A DNA stretch of 7,823 nt from Bacteroidota bacterium. Its GTDB lineage: Bacteria > Bacteroidota > Bacteroidia > Chitinophagales > LD1. The position numbers and the translations under genes are program-made. The stretch spans positions 1 to 7,823 of the forward strand of contig CANGXE010000059.1 of NCBI GenBank assembly GCA_947457525.1, in the 5' to 3' direction. This document shows positions 1 through 6,415 of this stretch, one piece after another (positions within the stretch are counted from its first letter, which is position 1; each line of letters starts with the position of its first letter). The notes beneath the pieces were generated by a model. It worked only from the letters and a program-made list of their open reading frames with translations, did no database searches and was not told the DNA's origin.

Positions 1-597
1 GGGGTACCATACTCCATTTTTGCTTTTAGCGGTATCATGGCTTGGTACTACTTTTCGCAGATTGTGGGGCAAGCTGGCATATCTTTAATGAGCAATCAGC
101 AACTCATTCGTAAAGTTAGTTTCCCCCGTCTGATATTACCCTTGTCAAAAGCGTTGGTCGGCTTGGTAGAGTTTTGTATCTCTTCACTGCTTCTACTTGT
201 CTTGTTGTTTATTTATGAAGGAGAATGGAGTTTGCGGTTAGTCTTTTTTCCGTTAGGTATTTTATTGAATATTTTTTCGGGTTTATCTTTGGCAATATGG
301 CTTAGCGCATTGACCATTCGATTTAGAGATTTTCATCATATAATTCCCTTCCTAGTAGGTTTTGGTATCTGGATAACTCCTGTTTTTTATCCCCAAACAT
401 TATTGCCACAAAGCTATCAATGGATATATTTCTTTCATCCCATCGCCAATGTGATTAATTTTTATCGCTGGATGATAACAGGTGTAGGGTTTAACGAACT
501 GCATCTGGTAGTGTCTGCCTCGTTTAATTTATTGCTCTTGATTTTTGGGTTGATTTTTTTTATTCGCAACGAGAAATTCATAGCTGACCATATTTAA
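1..597 (+). CDS. wzm: ABC-2 type polysaccharide export permease, Wzm-like (5' end outside window)
   Basis: This is the membrane subunit of an ABC exporter that moves undecaprenyl-linked polysaccharide (O-antigen type) across the inner membrane with the Wzt ATPase encoded next. The reading frame is open from base 1, so the gene begins upstream; 198 residues are visible, and roughly the first quarter to third of a typical 260-280 residue permease is missing. An in-frame ATG at 37 is internal. Visible marks of the ABC-2 permease family are LIRKVSFPRLILPLS (residues 35-49), the stretch around LTIRFRDFHHIIPF (104-117) leading into a hydrophobic ITPVFYP segment (125-131), HPIANVINFYRW (146-157), and a short basic C-terminus ending RNEKFIADHI. 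Hydrophobic membrane segments lie at about 52-72, 80-104, 112-130 and 170-188. The stop is eight bases before the ATPase gene, fitting a Wzm-Wzt pair. The family assignment is firm; the exported substrate is unknown. Confidence 0.9.
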   Translation, partial: GVPYSIFAFSGIMAWYYFSQIVGQAGISLMSNQQLIRKVSFPRLILPLSKALVGLVEFCISSLLLLVLLFIYEGEWSLRLVFFPLGILLNIFSGLSLAIWLSALTIRFRDFHHIIPFLVGFGIWITPVFYPQTLLPQSYQWIYFFHPIANVINFYRWMITGVGFNELHLVVSASFNLLLLIFGLIFFIRNEKFIADHI

Positions 598-605
598 TTT
601 GTTCA

Positions 606-1853
606 ATGTTAGCACTAGATGTAAAACAGCTTTCTAAAAAATTTACTATCAACCACCAAAGTGGAAGTAGTTTTAAGGACACCATAAGTGGATGGTTGAC
701 AAACAGAACATTCAAAAATACAACAGAATTTCAAGCGCTAAATAAGGTTAGCTTTCAGTTGAAAAGTGGTGAGGTGTTGGGTATAATTGGAGAAAACGGA
801 GCCGGTAAATCTACCTTGCTTAAAATACTAAGTGGTGTGACTTACCCGGACGAAGGTAGTATTGATTTTTATGGCCGGTCTGCATCGGTGTTGGACATAG
901 GCAGTGGTTTTCATCCTGATTTGACGGGTCGTGAAAACATCGAGTTAAATGGCCAACTCTATGGATTTTCAAATGTAGAATTGGATAAAATATTTGATCA
1001 AGTAGTTCAATTTTCTGGTATTGGAGAGTTTATAGACGAGCCGGTAAAGAATTATAGTTCGGGAATGTATTTGCGATTGGCGTTTTCATTGGTGGCTCAT
1101 ATTCGAGCAGATATCTTGATTTTTGATGAAGTGCTGAGCGTTGGCGATGCAGCTTTCCAAAAACAGTGTAATGCAAAGCTGACGGAACTTAAAAATGCTG
1201 GCAATAGCATAGTGTTAGTCAGTCATAATTTGAACGATGTGATGAAACTTTGCGATAAAGTTATTATTATGGAAAGTGGTGTGGTGAAACACACGGGTTC
1301 ACCTTATGAAATGGTGAGTCTTTACTTGGAACAGTCTTTACTTAATAGGAAAGTAAATAGCAGCGGTCAGCCCGAGGGAAACATAGATGTAAATTTTACC
1401 GGAGTAGTACTAGAGAATCAATATTTAGGAGTGACTGATGTTGAAATTAATGGCATTCAAGCCGGAAAGTCAGGGGCTATTTTTGTAGAAGATGAACTTA
1501 GCATAAAGATTAGCTTAAATTTAAAATCAGCTGGTTTGCCATTTAGATTAGGCTTAATAATGCGCGACATCACAGGCAACCCAGTTTGTTCTATCAACTC
1601 AGATACTGCCCTTCAATCATTCGCAGCAGGTGATTATGTATGGGAAGGAAAGCTGAATGCACATATTTTTAATACAGCCGTTTTTTATCTTGATTTAGCA
1701 TTAATTCATGATGAAAATCATTTGAAAAGTTTAATTATACAATCGCTAGTTTACATTAAATTTAGCGACAAATTAGATGAAGATAATATTTACAAAGGAA
1801 GGTATTTGGGGTTCTTTCGCCCAGCTTCCAATTGGCGGGTAACAGCAAAATAA
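606..1853 (+). CDS. wzt: Polysaccharide ABC transporter ATPase with C-terminal Wzt-type domain
   Basis: This is the cytoplasmic ATPase that powers the adjacent Wzm-like permease. The nucleotide-binding domain occupies about residues 1-245. It shows Walker A GENGAGKST (62-70), an ABC signature in the variant form YSSGM (150-154), Walker B ILIFDE (170-175) and the switch histidine in VSHN (H207). The run DIGSGFHPDLTGRENI (97-112) is typical of Wzt/TagH-type ATPases rather than importers. Total length is 415 residues, against about 240 for an ATPase-only protein. The extra part, about 255-415, is rich in predicted beta strand and fits the Wzt C-terminal domain, which in characterised members such as those of E. 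coli O8 and O9a binds the modified non-reducing end of the glycan. That binding role is family knowledge; here it is inferred. The ATG at 606 gives the usual short lead into the first strand (LALDVKQLSKKF). The gene ends six bases before the first dioxygenase gene. Confidence 0.93.
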   Translation: MLALDVKQLSKKFTINHQSGSSFKDTISGWLTNRTFKNTTEFQALNKVSFQLKSGEVLGIIGENGAGKSTLLKILSGVTYPDEGSIDFYGRSASVLDIGSGFHPDLTGRENIELNGQLYGFSNVELDKIFDQVVQFSGIGEFIDEPVKNYSSGMYLRLAFSLVAHIRADILIFDEVLSVGDAAFQKQCNAKLTELKNAGNSIVLVSHNLNDVMKLCDKVIIMESGVVKHTGSPYEMVSLYLEQSLLNRKVNSSGQPEGNIDVNFTGVVLENQYLGVTDVEINGIQAGKSGAIFVEDELSIKISLNLKSAGLPFRLGLIMRDITGNPVCSINSDTALQSFAAGDYVWEGKLNAHIFNTAVFYLDLALIHDENHLKSLIIQSLVYIKFSDKLDEDNIYKGRYLGFFRPASNWRVTAK

Positions 1854-1859
1854 TGAACT

Positions 1860-2756
1860 ATGAGAAAAGTATTTAAAGATGAAAAATTACAAACTGAGTT
1901 TGAAAAAAACGGGTTTGTTGTACTCACTATTTTTAATCAACAACAACTTGATTTTTTGCAATCATTGACCAAAGAAGAAGTACAGAATGTAAATGCACCC
2001 AATACTGGCACACACAAGCACGATTATAAACTTAGTTTTTACGACTCTAACACAGACTACAAAAACTTTCTGTTTGATGCTATCACTGCTAATATTTTCC
2101 CGGCATTTGAAGATGTTTTAGACAATTATGAACCTCTTATTATAAATTATTTCAATAAGCGACAAGACCAAGGTGAAGTGCCTATCCATCAGAACTGGAC
2201 GTTTGTAGATGAACAAAATTTCACTTCTGTGTCGGTGTGGTGTCCGTTGATTCCTACATCGAGGGCCAATGGGACACTTGAGGTAGTGCAGGGTACTCAT
2301 AAAGTAACCGGTTTATATCGTGGTGCAAAAACACCATTTAGTTTCGATAAACTTCGTGAAGTGTTGAAACAAAAATATTTTCAACCATTCGAGTTACAGC
2401 CCGGACAAGTAGCAATTTTGGACGATAGTTTAATTCATTATTCATCACCAAATAAGCTAGATGTACAGCGAAAAGCGTTTCAGATTATTGCTAAACCCAA
2501 AGAAGCTCAGGCGCTTTATTTCCACCAAGATGTCTATCAGCCCGAAGGTGAATTAGAAGTTTTTAAGGTCAACAAAAACTTTTTCTTGAATTTCAATATG
2601 AATGAAAGACCCAACGGTGTTCCTTCTTTGGGTAAAGTTCCATTTAAGGTTCATTTTTACAATGAGGAAGAGTTTTTAGACATGATAGCAAGGCGCGATG
2701 AGATAATGGCTTCTGAGGCATTTAAGAGTTTACGTTGTATCCCTGAAACGGCCTAA
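1860..2756 (+). CDS. Phytanoyl-CoA dioxygenase (PhyH) family protein with atypical His-x-Asn iron site
   Basis: The PhyH family contains Fe(II)/2-oxoglutarate oxygenases that mostly hydroxylate small molecules. This 298-residue protein has the normal length and fold markers: an N-terminal helix with EKNGFVVL (15-22), a central block from H110, the run NGTLEVVQGTHK (137-148), a distal iron histidine H193 in DDSLIHYSSPN, and R204 as the likely 2-oxoglutarate-binding arginine. The odd point is the metal motif. At 110-112 the protein reads His-Gln-Asn (codons CAT CAG AAC at 2187-2195), while the two paralogues in this operon have His-x-Asp. A conserved aspartate follows five residues later (D117 in FVDE) in all three. 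The enzyme could be inactive, use Asn as a ligand, or have altered chemistry. The stop overlaps the next ATG (TAATG at 2754-2758). The substrate is unknown; modification of a sugar or lipid of the exported glycan is inferred from context only. Confidence 0.85.
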   Translation: MRKVFKDEKLQTEFEKNGFVVLTIFNQQQLDFLQSLTKEEVQNVNAPNTGTHKHDYKLSFYDSNTDYKNFLFDAITANIFPAFEDVLDNYEPLIINYFNKRQDQGEVPIHQNWTFVDEQNFTSVSVWCPLIPTSRANGTLEVVQGTHKVTGLYRGAKTPFSFDKLREVLKQKYFQPFELQPGQVAILDDSLIHYSSPNKLDVQRKAFQIIAKPKEAQALYFHQDVYQPEGELEVFKVNKNFFLNFNMNERPNGVPSLGKVPFKVHFYNEEEFLDMIARRDEIMASEAFKSLRCIPETA

Positions 2757-3649
2757 TGGAAGCATTAATATATTTTTTGCTAGGGGCATTGTTGAGTTTG
2801 ATGCTAGCGTGTATTATTGTGTATGTCTATTTGTCTAAATACGATTTCCGATTTCAATATTTTGATTTTAGAAAACTATTTTCCGGTCGGTTTAAACCCA
2901 AACAGGTAGCGGTTTATTATGACGAATGGCATAACGAATACGCCAAATATTACGGGAATGTTATTCAAGCTTGGAGACCTGCTTCTGAAGATGAACTTAA
3001 TTTATATACATTAAATCAAGCCGGATTGACAGATGGCATGCGTATTCTTGACGCAGGTTGCGGATATGCCGGGCCTGCAACCTATTTTGCACAGCACCTT
3101 CATGCTACTATAGATGCCGTAACAATTTCACTCATACAGAATACTACTGCTAAAGACCGCATTGGCTCACTTAACCTCAAAGGCTCATTAAATTTAATCT
3201 GCGATGATTATAACAACTGGGTGGCAGCAGCCGCAGCCGACACTTATGACAGAGTGTTGTTTTTAGAATCATTTGGATATGCCGAAAATGCGGAATCTCT
3301 TGCTCCTAAGTTATATCGAGCGATAAAACCTGGCGGTGAGTTGTTTATTAAAGACTTCTTTAAGCTGGAGTTACCGGAAAATAGTTTCGATCGTAATACT
3401 CATGCTTTAGCTATAAAAAATATGGATAAGGTGTATCTGTACAATACACTAAATCTATACCACACTATCTACATCTTTAGAAAGCATAAATTTGAATTGA
3501 TACAGATTAAAAAACCTGAGTATATGTTTGATGAATATAAAGTGGTGAATGGCTTTCAGGACAACAATCAAATAGATTTATATGAAGGCCGGCCAAAATT
3601 CTTTATAGTTGAGCCCTTAGAGTTAAGATTTAAAAAGCCATTGCAATGA
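2756..3649 (+). CDS. Membrane-anchored class I SAM-dependent methyltransferase
   Basis: The protein has 297 residues. It begins with one strongly hydrophobic segment (about 4-26) followed by basic and aromatic residues, which suggests a membrane anchor with the catalytic domain in the cytoplasm. The SAM-binding motif I is RILDAGCGYAG (96-106). It is followed by VTISLIQ (122-128), a run resembling the TIS-x-x-Q element of sugar O-methyltransferases and of sterol and cyclopropane-type methyltransferases; CDDY (149-152) is a likely motif II region. LESFGYAEN (170-178) and KPGGELFIKDFF (191-202) complete the Rossmann-like core. The C-terminal third is not distinctive. The start is fixed by the TAATG overlap with the upstream stop, and the end overlaps the next gene by four bases (ATGA at 3646-3649). 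Lying between two related PhyH genes and downstream of Wzt, it plausibly methylates the same glycan or lipid. Whether it acts on O, N or C is not readable from the sequence. Confidence 0.85.
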   Translation: MEALIYFLLGALLSLMLACIIVYVYLSKYDFRFQYFDFRKLFSGRFKPKQVAVYYDEWHNEYAKYYGNVIQAWRPASEDELNLYTLNQAGLTDGMRILDAGCGYAGPATYFAQHLHATIDAVTISLIQNTTAKDRIGSLNLKGSLNLICDDYNNWVAAAAADTYDRVLFLESFGYAENAESLAPKLYRAIKPGGELFIKDFFKLELPENSFDRNTHALAIKNMDKVYLYNTLNLYHTIYIFRKHKFELIQIKKPEYMFDEYKVVNGFQDNNQIDLYEGRPKFFIVEPLELRFKKPLQ

Positions 3650-4530
3650 GCCGAAGACTATTTATAAACGATGTGTTAGAACAACATTATCAAGATAAAG
3701 GCTATGCGGTAATAGATTTTATTGATGAAACTCAGGTAGCCAAACTCAAAGCACTATACTCGCAACATTACGTTGTATCACCCACCGGATTTTTTGCATC
3801 GCAATACGACCCCAACGATTTGGCAAAGCAGGAAATTTATCAAACTATACTAGAAATTTGTTCAGACAACTTAACTAGCCATTTTTATGAAGCAGAGCCT
3901 TTCATCGCCAGTTTTTTGGTCAAAAAAGCCAACTCAAATAGCGAAGTTAGTCCGCATTTGGATTGGACATTTGTGGATGAAAAAAAGTATAGTTCAGTAA
4001 CCGTATGGTGTCCGCTGGTAGATTGCGATGAGCAGAACGGTACGCTCGAAGTCGTGGAGGGTAGCCATCGGTTAATGGACACTCTGCGAGGCAGTCCACA
4101 GTTACCATTTCCCTATTTTGGTTATGATTTGTATTCATATACAAAACAAATACCCATCAAAGCAGGACAAGCAGTGGTCTATAACCACAGCGCCATTCAT
4201 GCGTCTAAAAACAATAACAGCAATGCGGACAGAATAGCTACTGGTATAGGGCTAAAACCGAAAGAGGCGGATTTGTTTCATGTCCACTTGTCACCAGATG
4301 GAAAGTTGAAAAAGTACAGAGCTAGTGCAGATTTTTTTCATCAGTTTAGCTATGGGTCAGCGCCAGATGAGCAATACTTTCAAAACGTAATTAACTTTGA
4401 GTTTAAAACTATGAGTGAAAGTGAACTGCGCCAAAAATTAGGATGGCCTGAAAAGATGCCAATCGCACAACCGATAGTAGCTGAGCATATAAGTTTCTTT
4501 ACATCACTTTGGCAAAAACTATTTGGCTAA
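3646..4530 (+). CDS. Phytanoyl-CoA dioxygenase (PhyH) family protein, canonical His-x-Asp
   Basis: This 294-residue putative Fe(II)/2-oxoglutarate oxygenase has a complete predicted facial triad: H104 and D106 in PHLDWTFVDE, distal H185 in NHSAIHASKN, and R196 (NADRIATG) as the likely cosubstrate-binding arginine. It is close to the PhyH gene at 1860-2756: across the forty residues starting at the iron histidine I count about 23 identities, including WTFVDE, VWCPL and NGTLEVV, which points to duplication within the cluster. Unlike that paralogue it keeps the iron-binding aspartate. The last residues (about 280-294, HISFFTSLWQKLFG) form an aromatic, amphipathic tail that could touch the membrane or a partner. 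The start overlaps the methyltransferase stop as ATGA, and the stop overlaps the next start as TAATG. Hydroxylation of the cluster's glycan or lipid is an inference; substrate and position are unknown. Confidence 0.88.
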   Translation: MSRRLFINDVLEQHYQDKGYAVIDFIDETQVAKLKALYSQHYVVSPTGFFASQYDPNDLAKQEIYQTILEICSDNLTSHFYEAEPFIASFLVKKANSNSEVSPHLDWTFVDEKKYSSVTVWCPLVDCDEQNGTLEVVEGSHRLMDTLRGSPQLPFPYFGYDLYSYTKQIPIKAGQAVVYNHSAIHASKNNNSNADRIATGIGLKPKEADLFHVHLSPDGKLKKYRASADFFHQFSYGSAPDEQYFQNVINFEFKTMSESELRQKLGWPEKMPIAQPIVAEHISFFTSLWQKLFG

Positions 4531-4532
4531 TG
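4528..4532 (+). promoter_or_regulatory. TAATG stop-start overlap that sets the start of the third PhyH gene
   Basis: The TAA of the upstream PhyH gene (4528-4530) shares its last A with an ATG (4530-4532) in the frame of the downstream gene. The same arrangement occurs at 2754-2758, and ATGA occurs at 3646-3649, so termination-reinitiation coupling is a consistent feature of this operon. An in-frame TTG at 4509 would add seven residues inside the upstream gene and is the weaker start. No clear Shine-Dalgarno sequence is seen, as is usual in Bacteroidota. Confidence 0.7.
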
Positions 4533-5441
4533 TACTGGATAGATAAAATCAAACAGCTATTCGGTTTTGAAGCACCAGTGGCAATTAATTATAGCCGCTA
4601 TCATACCAATCTTTTTGAAGATCCAACAATCTTGGAGTGTTTGAAGCGAAATGGTTATTGTGTGGTTCCTTTTTTGCAGCCAACAGAGGTAAAAGCGCTG
4701 CATGATGATTTTTTACATATATTAAAAATGAGTGAAGGGCAGCGCACTGATTTTTTCTGGGTATCGGCTTTTTCGCCTAACATGGATTTACGTCAATTTT
4801 CTAAAAATTCATTAGAAACTAGATTCAAAGATTTTTTGCCACGAATTTTTAATGAGCAAGCTGAATTTATGGGGGGCACTTTTTTAGTGAAGCCACCTAC
4901 TAAAGAAGGTAAGAACGACCCTCATCAAGATAGCGCACACGTAGATGAAGCTAAGGATTACTCGGTTTATTGTTGGGTGCCACTAATTGATATTAATGAC
5001 ACTAATGGGCCGATGTATGCTATTAATGGAAGTCACTTGTGGGGTAATAGATACCGCTCAACTGTTGTACCGTGGTTGTATAAAAATATTCTTGATGAGT
5101 TATTGAATTATGGTACACCTGCTTATATGAAAGCGGGTGAAATGCTCATTTTTGATAGCGCACTTGTACATTTTACGCCACCCAATACAACTAACGAACC
5201 ACGTCCGGCCATTAATTATTTTGTTAAACCAAAATCTTCTCCACTATTGTATTATTTCACTGATAAAGAGACCCCCGAAGGCATAGTGGAAGAGTTTGCG
5301 CTTAGTAAGGAATTTTACGATACTTATGACTGGTTTAGTCGCCCACCTGACGCTCTTAAAATCAGGAATTTACCTAACACAGCCGTTACGCTAGATAAAA
5401 ATTCATTGAGGAAAATATATAAAAAATTTCAATTTCGTTGA
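4530..5441 (+). CDS. Phytanoyl-CoA dioxygenase (PhyH) family protein, divergent third copy
   Basis: This 303-residue putative Fe(II)/2-oxoglutarate oxygenase has H132 and D134 in PHQDSAHVDE, distal H214 in FDSALVHFTPPN, and R225 (NEPRPAIN) as the likely 2-oxoglutarate ligand, so the catalytic set looks intact. It shares the general plan of the two upstream PhyH proteins (HxD-x4-VDE, NG-x8-GSH, and KPK after the arginine) but is clearly more distant. It lacks the tryptophan after HxD, has an N-terminal extension of about 25 residues beginning WIDKIKQLFGF, and has a longer insert around PWLYKNILDELLNYG (181-195). It therefore probably acts on a different substrate or position. I take the ATG at 4530 as the start because it overlaps the upstream stop as TAATG. 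The TGA is only four bases from the stop of the convergent sulfotransferase gene, with no hairpin terminator visible between them. Confidence 0.87.
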   Translation: MYWIDKIKQLFGFEAPVAINYSRYHTNLFEDPTILECLKRNGYCVVPFLQPTEVKALHDDFLHILKMSEGQRTDFFWVSAFSPNMDLRQFSKNSLETRFKDFLPRIFNEQAEFMGGTFLVKPPTKEGKNDPHQDSAHVDEAKDYSVYCWVPLIDINDTNGPMYAINGSHLWGNRYRSTVVPWLYKNILDELLNYGTPAYMKAGEMLIFDSALVHFTPPNTTNEPRPAINYFVKPKSSPLLYYFTDKETPEGIVEEFALSKEFYDTYDWFSRPPDALKIRNLPNTAVTLDKNSLRKIYKKFQFR

Positions 5442-5445
5442 GTAA

Positions 5446-6342
5446 CTATCTGTAATAAGAAAGGTAGGAAGAATAGTAACTTTCATGCTGTACCAATTCT
5501 TGTTGTGATGGAAATTTTTTCAAATAGTCTCTAAAAGTAATTGAGTTAAACTCACTTTGTAGGTCAATTTTTTTGCCGAATAGATTAGCGAAACCTAAAG
5601 CCCAATCAAATTTTCTATTCATTAATAAGTAGGCATAGTAATTGAAAAAACGTTCCTTATTCTTGCCCAACAAACCGAGTAATTTATAAACGATAGAGGA
5701 TAATTTTATTGAATTTTCTAGGTATTGTAAAGATAAGCTTGAATTTATTTTATCTATAGAGATGGTCTCCAATGGGACTTTTAATTTCTGGCAAAGTACT
5801 TCCATAAACTGATGTGTATTATCTTGCATCATTTCGTATGGCAATACAATTATATTTTCAGAGCCGAATTCACGTTCGTATAAATGTATAGTTGCTTTGT
5901 AATCTAGGAGCTCTTTTAATATATCGCCATTTGCGGATTGAATAAACTCAATAAATCCCATCCTTCCCCCGTAGTTAATGTATTGAGCATAAAGTGATTT
6001 TATTATGGCTTCATGACTCCGAGTAATGATAAGTATCTTAGGGTGCCTATAAAAATCTTTTAAAGTTTGTACCAGATTTTTTCGAAAACGCACAACATCA
6101 TAACTACGGTTGAAACTAGATAAACTAAAGTTAGGTCCGCTCCAGCAGGAGAATTCTTCTTCACTCACTACAAAATATCTAGCATCAGGTTTTGGCGAGT
6201 AACTGTAGTGGACAATATCTATACTTTGTTTAAACCCACTAACTCCACGCATTTGATGAACGTAATAGGGACTTTGGCTAAAATAATAGCGCAAATAAGT
6301 TGAGCCTGTTCGTGGAAATCCAATATGAATTAAATGGGTCAT
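5446..6342 (-). CDS. Sulfotransferase family protein (PAPS-dependent type)
   Basis: The protein has 298 residues from the ATG at 6342-6340. Close to the N-terminus is the 5'-phosphosulfate-binding loop GFPRTGSTYLR (8-18), preceded by a short beta strand (HLIHI). A second motif around ILIITRSHEAIIKSLYAQY (103-121) has R108 and S116 spaced as in the 3'-phosphate-binding element R-x7-S of PAPS-dependent sulfotransferases. Together these support transfer of sulfate from PAPS to a hydroxyl or amino group, probably of a glycan or lipid from this cluster. The acceptor is not predictable. The frame is open up to an ATG at 6432, but the extra 30 residues lack family resemblance and would overlap the start of the divergent gene, so I prefer 6342, which places the PAPS loop at its usual position. 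The gene is convergent with the operon on its 3' side and divergent from the UbiA-fusion gene on its 5' side. No signal peptide is seen, so a cytoplasmic enzyme is likely. Confidence 0.85.
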   Translation of the reverse strand: MTHLIHIGFPRTGSTYLRYYFSQSPYYVHQMRGVSGFKQSIDIVHYSYSPKPDARYFVVSEEEFSCWSGPNFSLSSFNRSYDVVRFRKNLVQTLKDFYRHPKILIITRSHEAIIKSLYAQYINYGGRMGFIEFIQSANGDILKELLDYKATIHLYEREFGSENIIVLPYEMMQDNTHQFMEVLCQKLKVPLETISIDKINSSLSLQYLENSIKLSSIVYKLLGLLGKNKERFFNYYAYLLMNRKFDWALGFANLFGKKIDLQSEFNSITFRDYLKKFPSQQELVQHESYYSSYLSYYR

Positions 6343-6399
6343 GTCGCTGTTGAGCTGCAATATATATATTGTGAATGACCAATCGAAGCACATTACAAT

Positions 6400-6407
6400 T
6401 ATATTTG
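6400..6407 (+). promoter_or_regulatory. Candidate Bacteroidota -7 promoter element (TATATTTG)
   Basis: Within the 73-base divergent gap (6343-6415) the bases TATATTTG match the TAnnTTTG -7 consensus of the Bacteroidota primary sigma factor exactly. The nearest upstream TTG (6369-6371) lies 28 bases away, longer than the usual spacing of about 19-21, so the -33 half is not supported. Transcription would begin only a few bases before the ATG at 6416, giving a nearly leaderless mRNA. The same gap must also hold the promoter of the divergent sulfotransferase, for which I see no clear match, and it contains an AT alternation at 6359-6370. Confidence 0.3.
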
Positions 6408-6415
6408 GAGTTACA

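Noticed and set aside
1853..1876. ATG at 1853-1855 overlapping the wzt stop as an alternative start for the first PhyH
   Set aside because: It is not in frame with the PhyH protein and reaches a stop after seven codons.
2118..2300. Minus-strand open frame of 60 codons inside the first PhyH gene
   Set aside because: It lies wholly within a well-supported gene, has no family resemblance and no start context; it is a shadow frame.
3885..4144. Two overlapping minus-strand open frames of 65 codons inside the second PhyH gene
   Set aside because: They are antisense to the conserved HLD/FVDE region of a clear PhyH protein and encode nothing recognisable.
5442..5445. Bidirectional terminator between the convergent genes
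   Set aside because: The gap is four bases, and no GC-rich hairpin with a T tract was found in the adjoining coding ends.
6359..6370. AATATATATATT alternation as an operator palindrome
   Set aside because: A simple AT alternation is self-complementary by nature and gives no specific evidence of a binding site.
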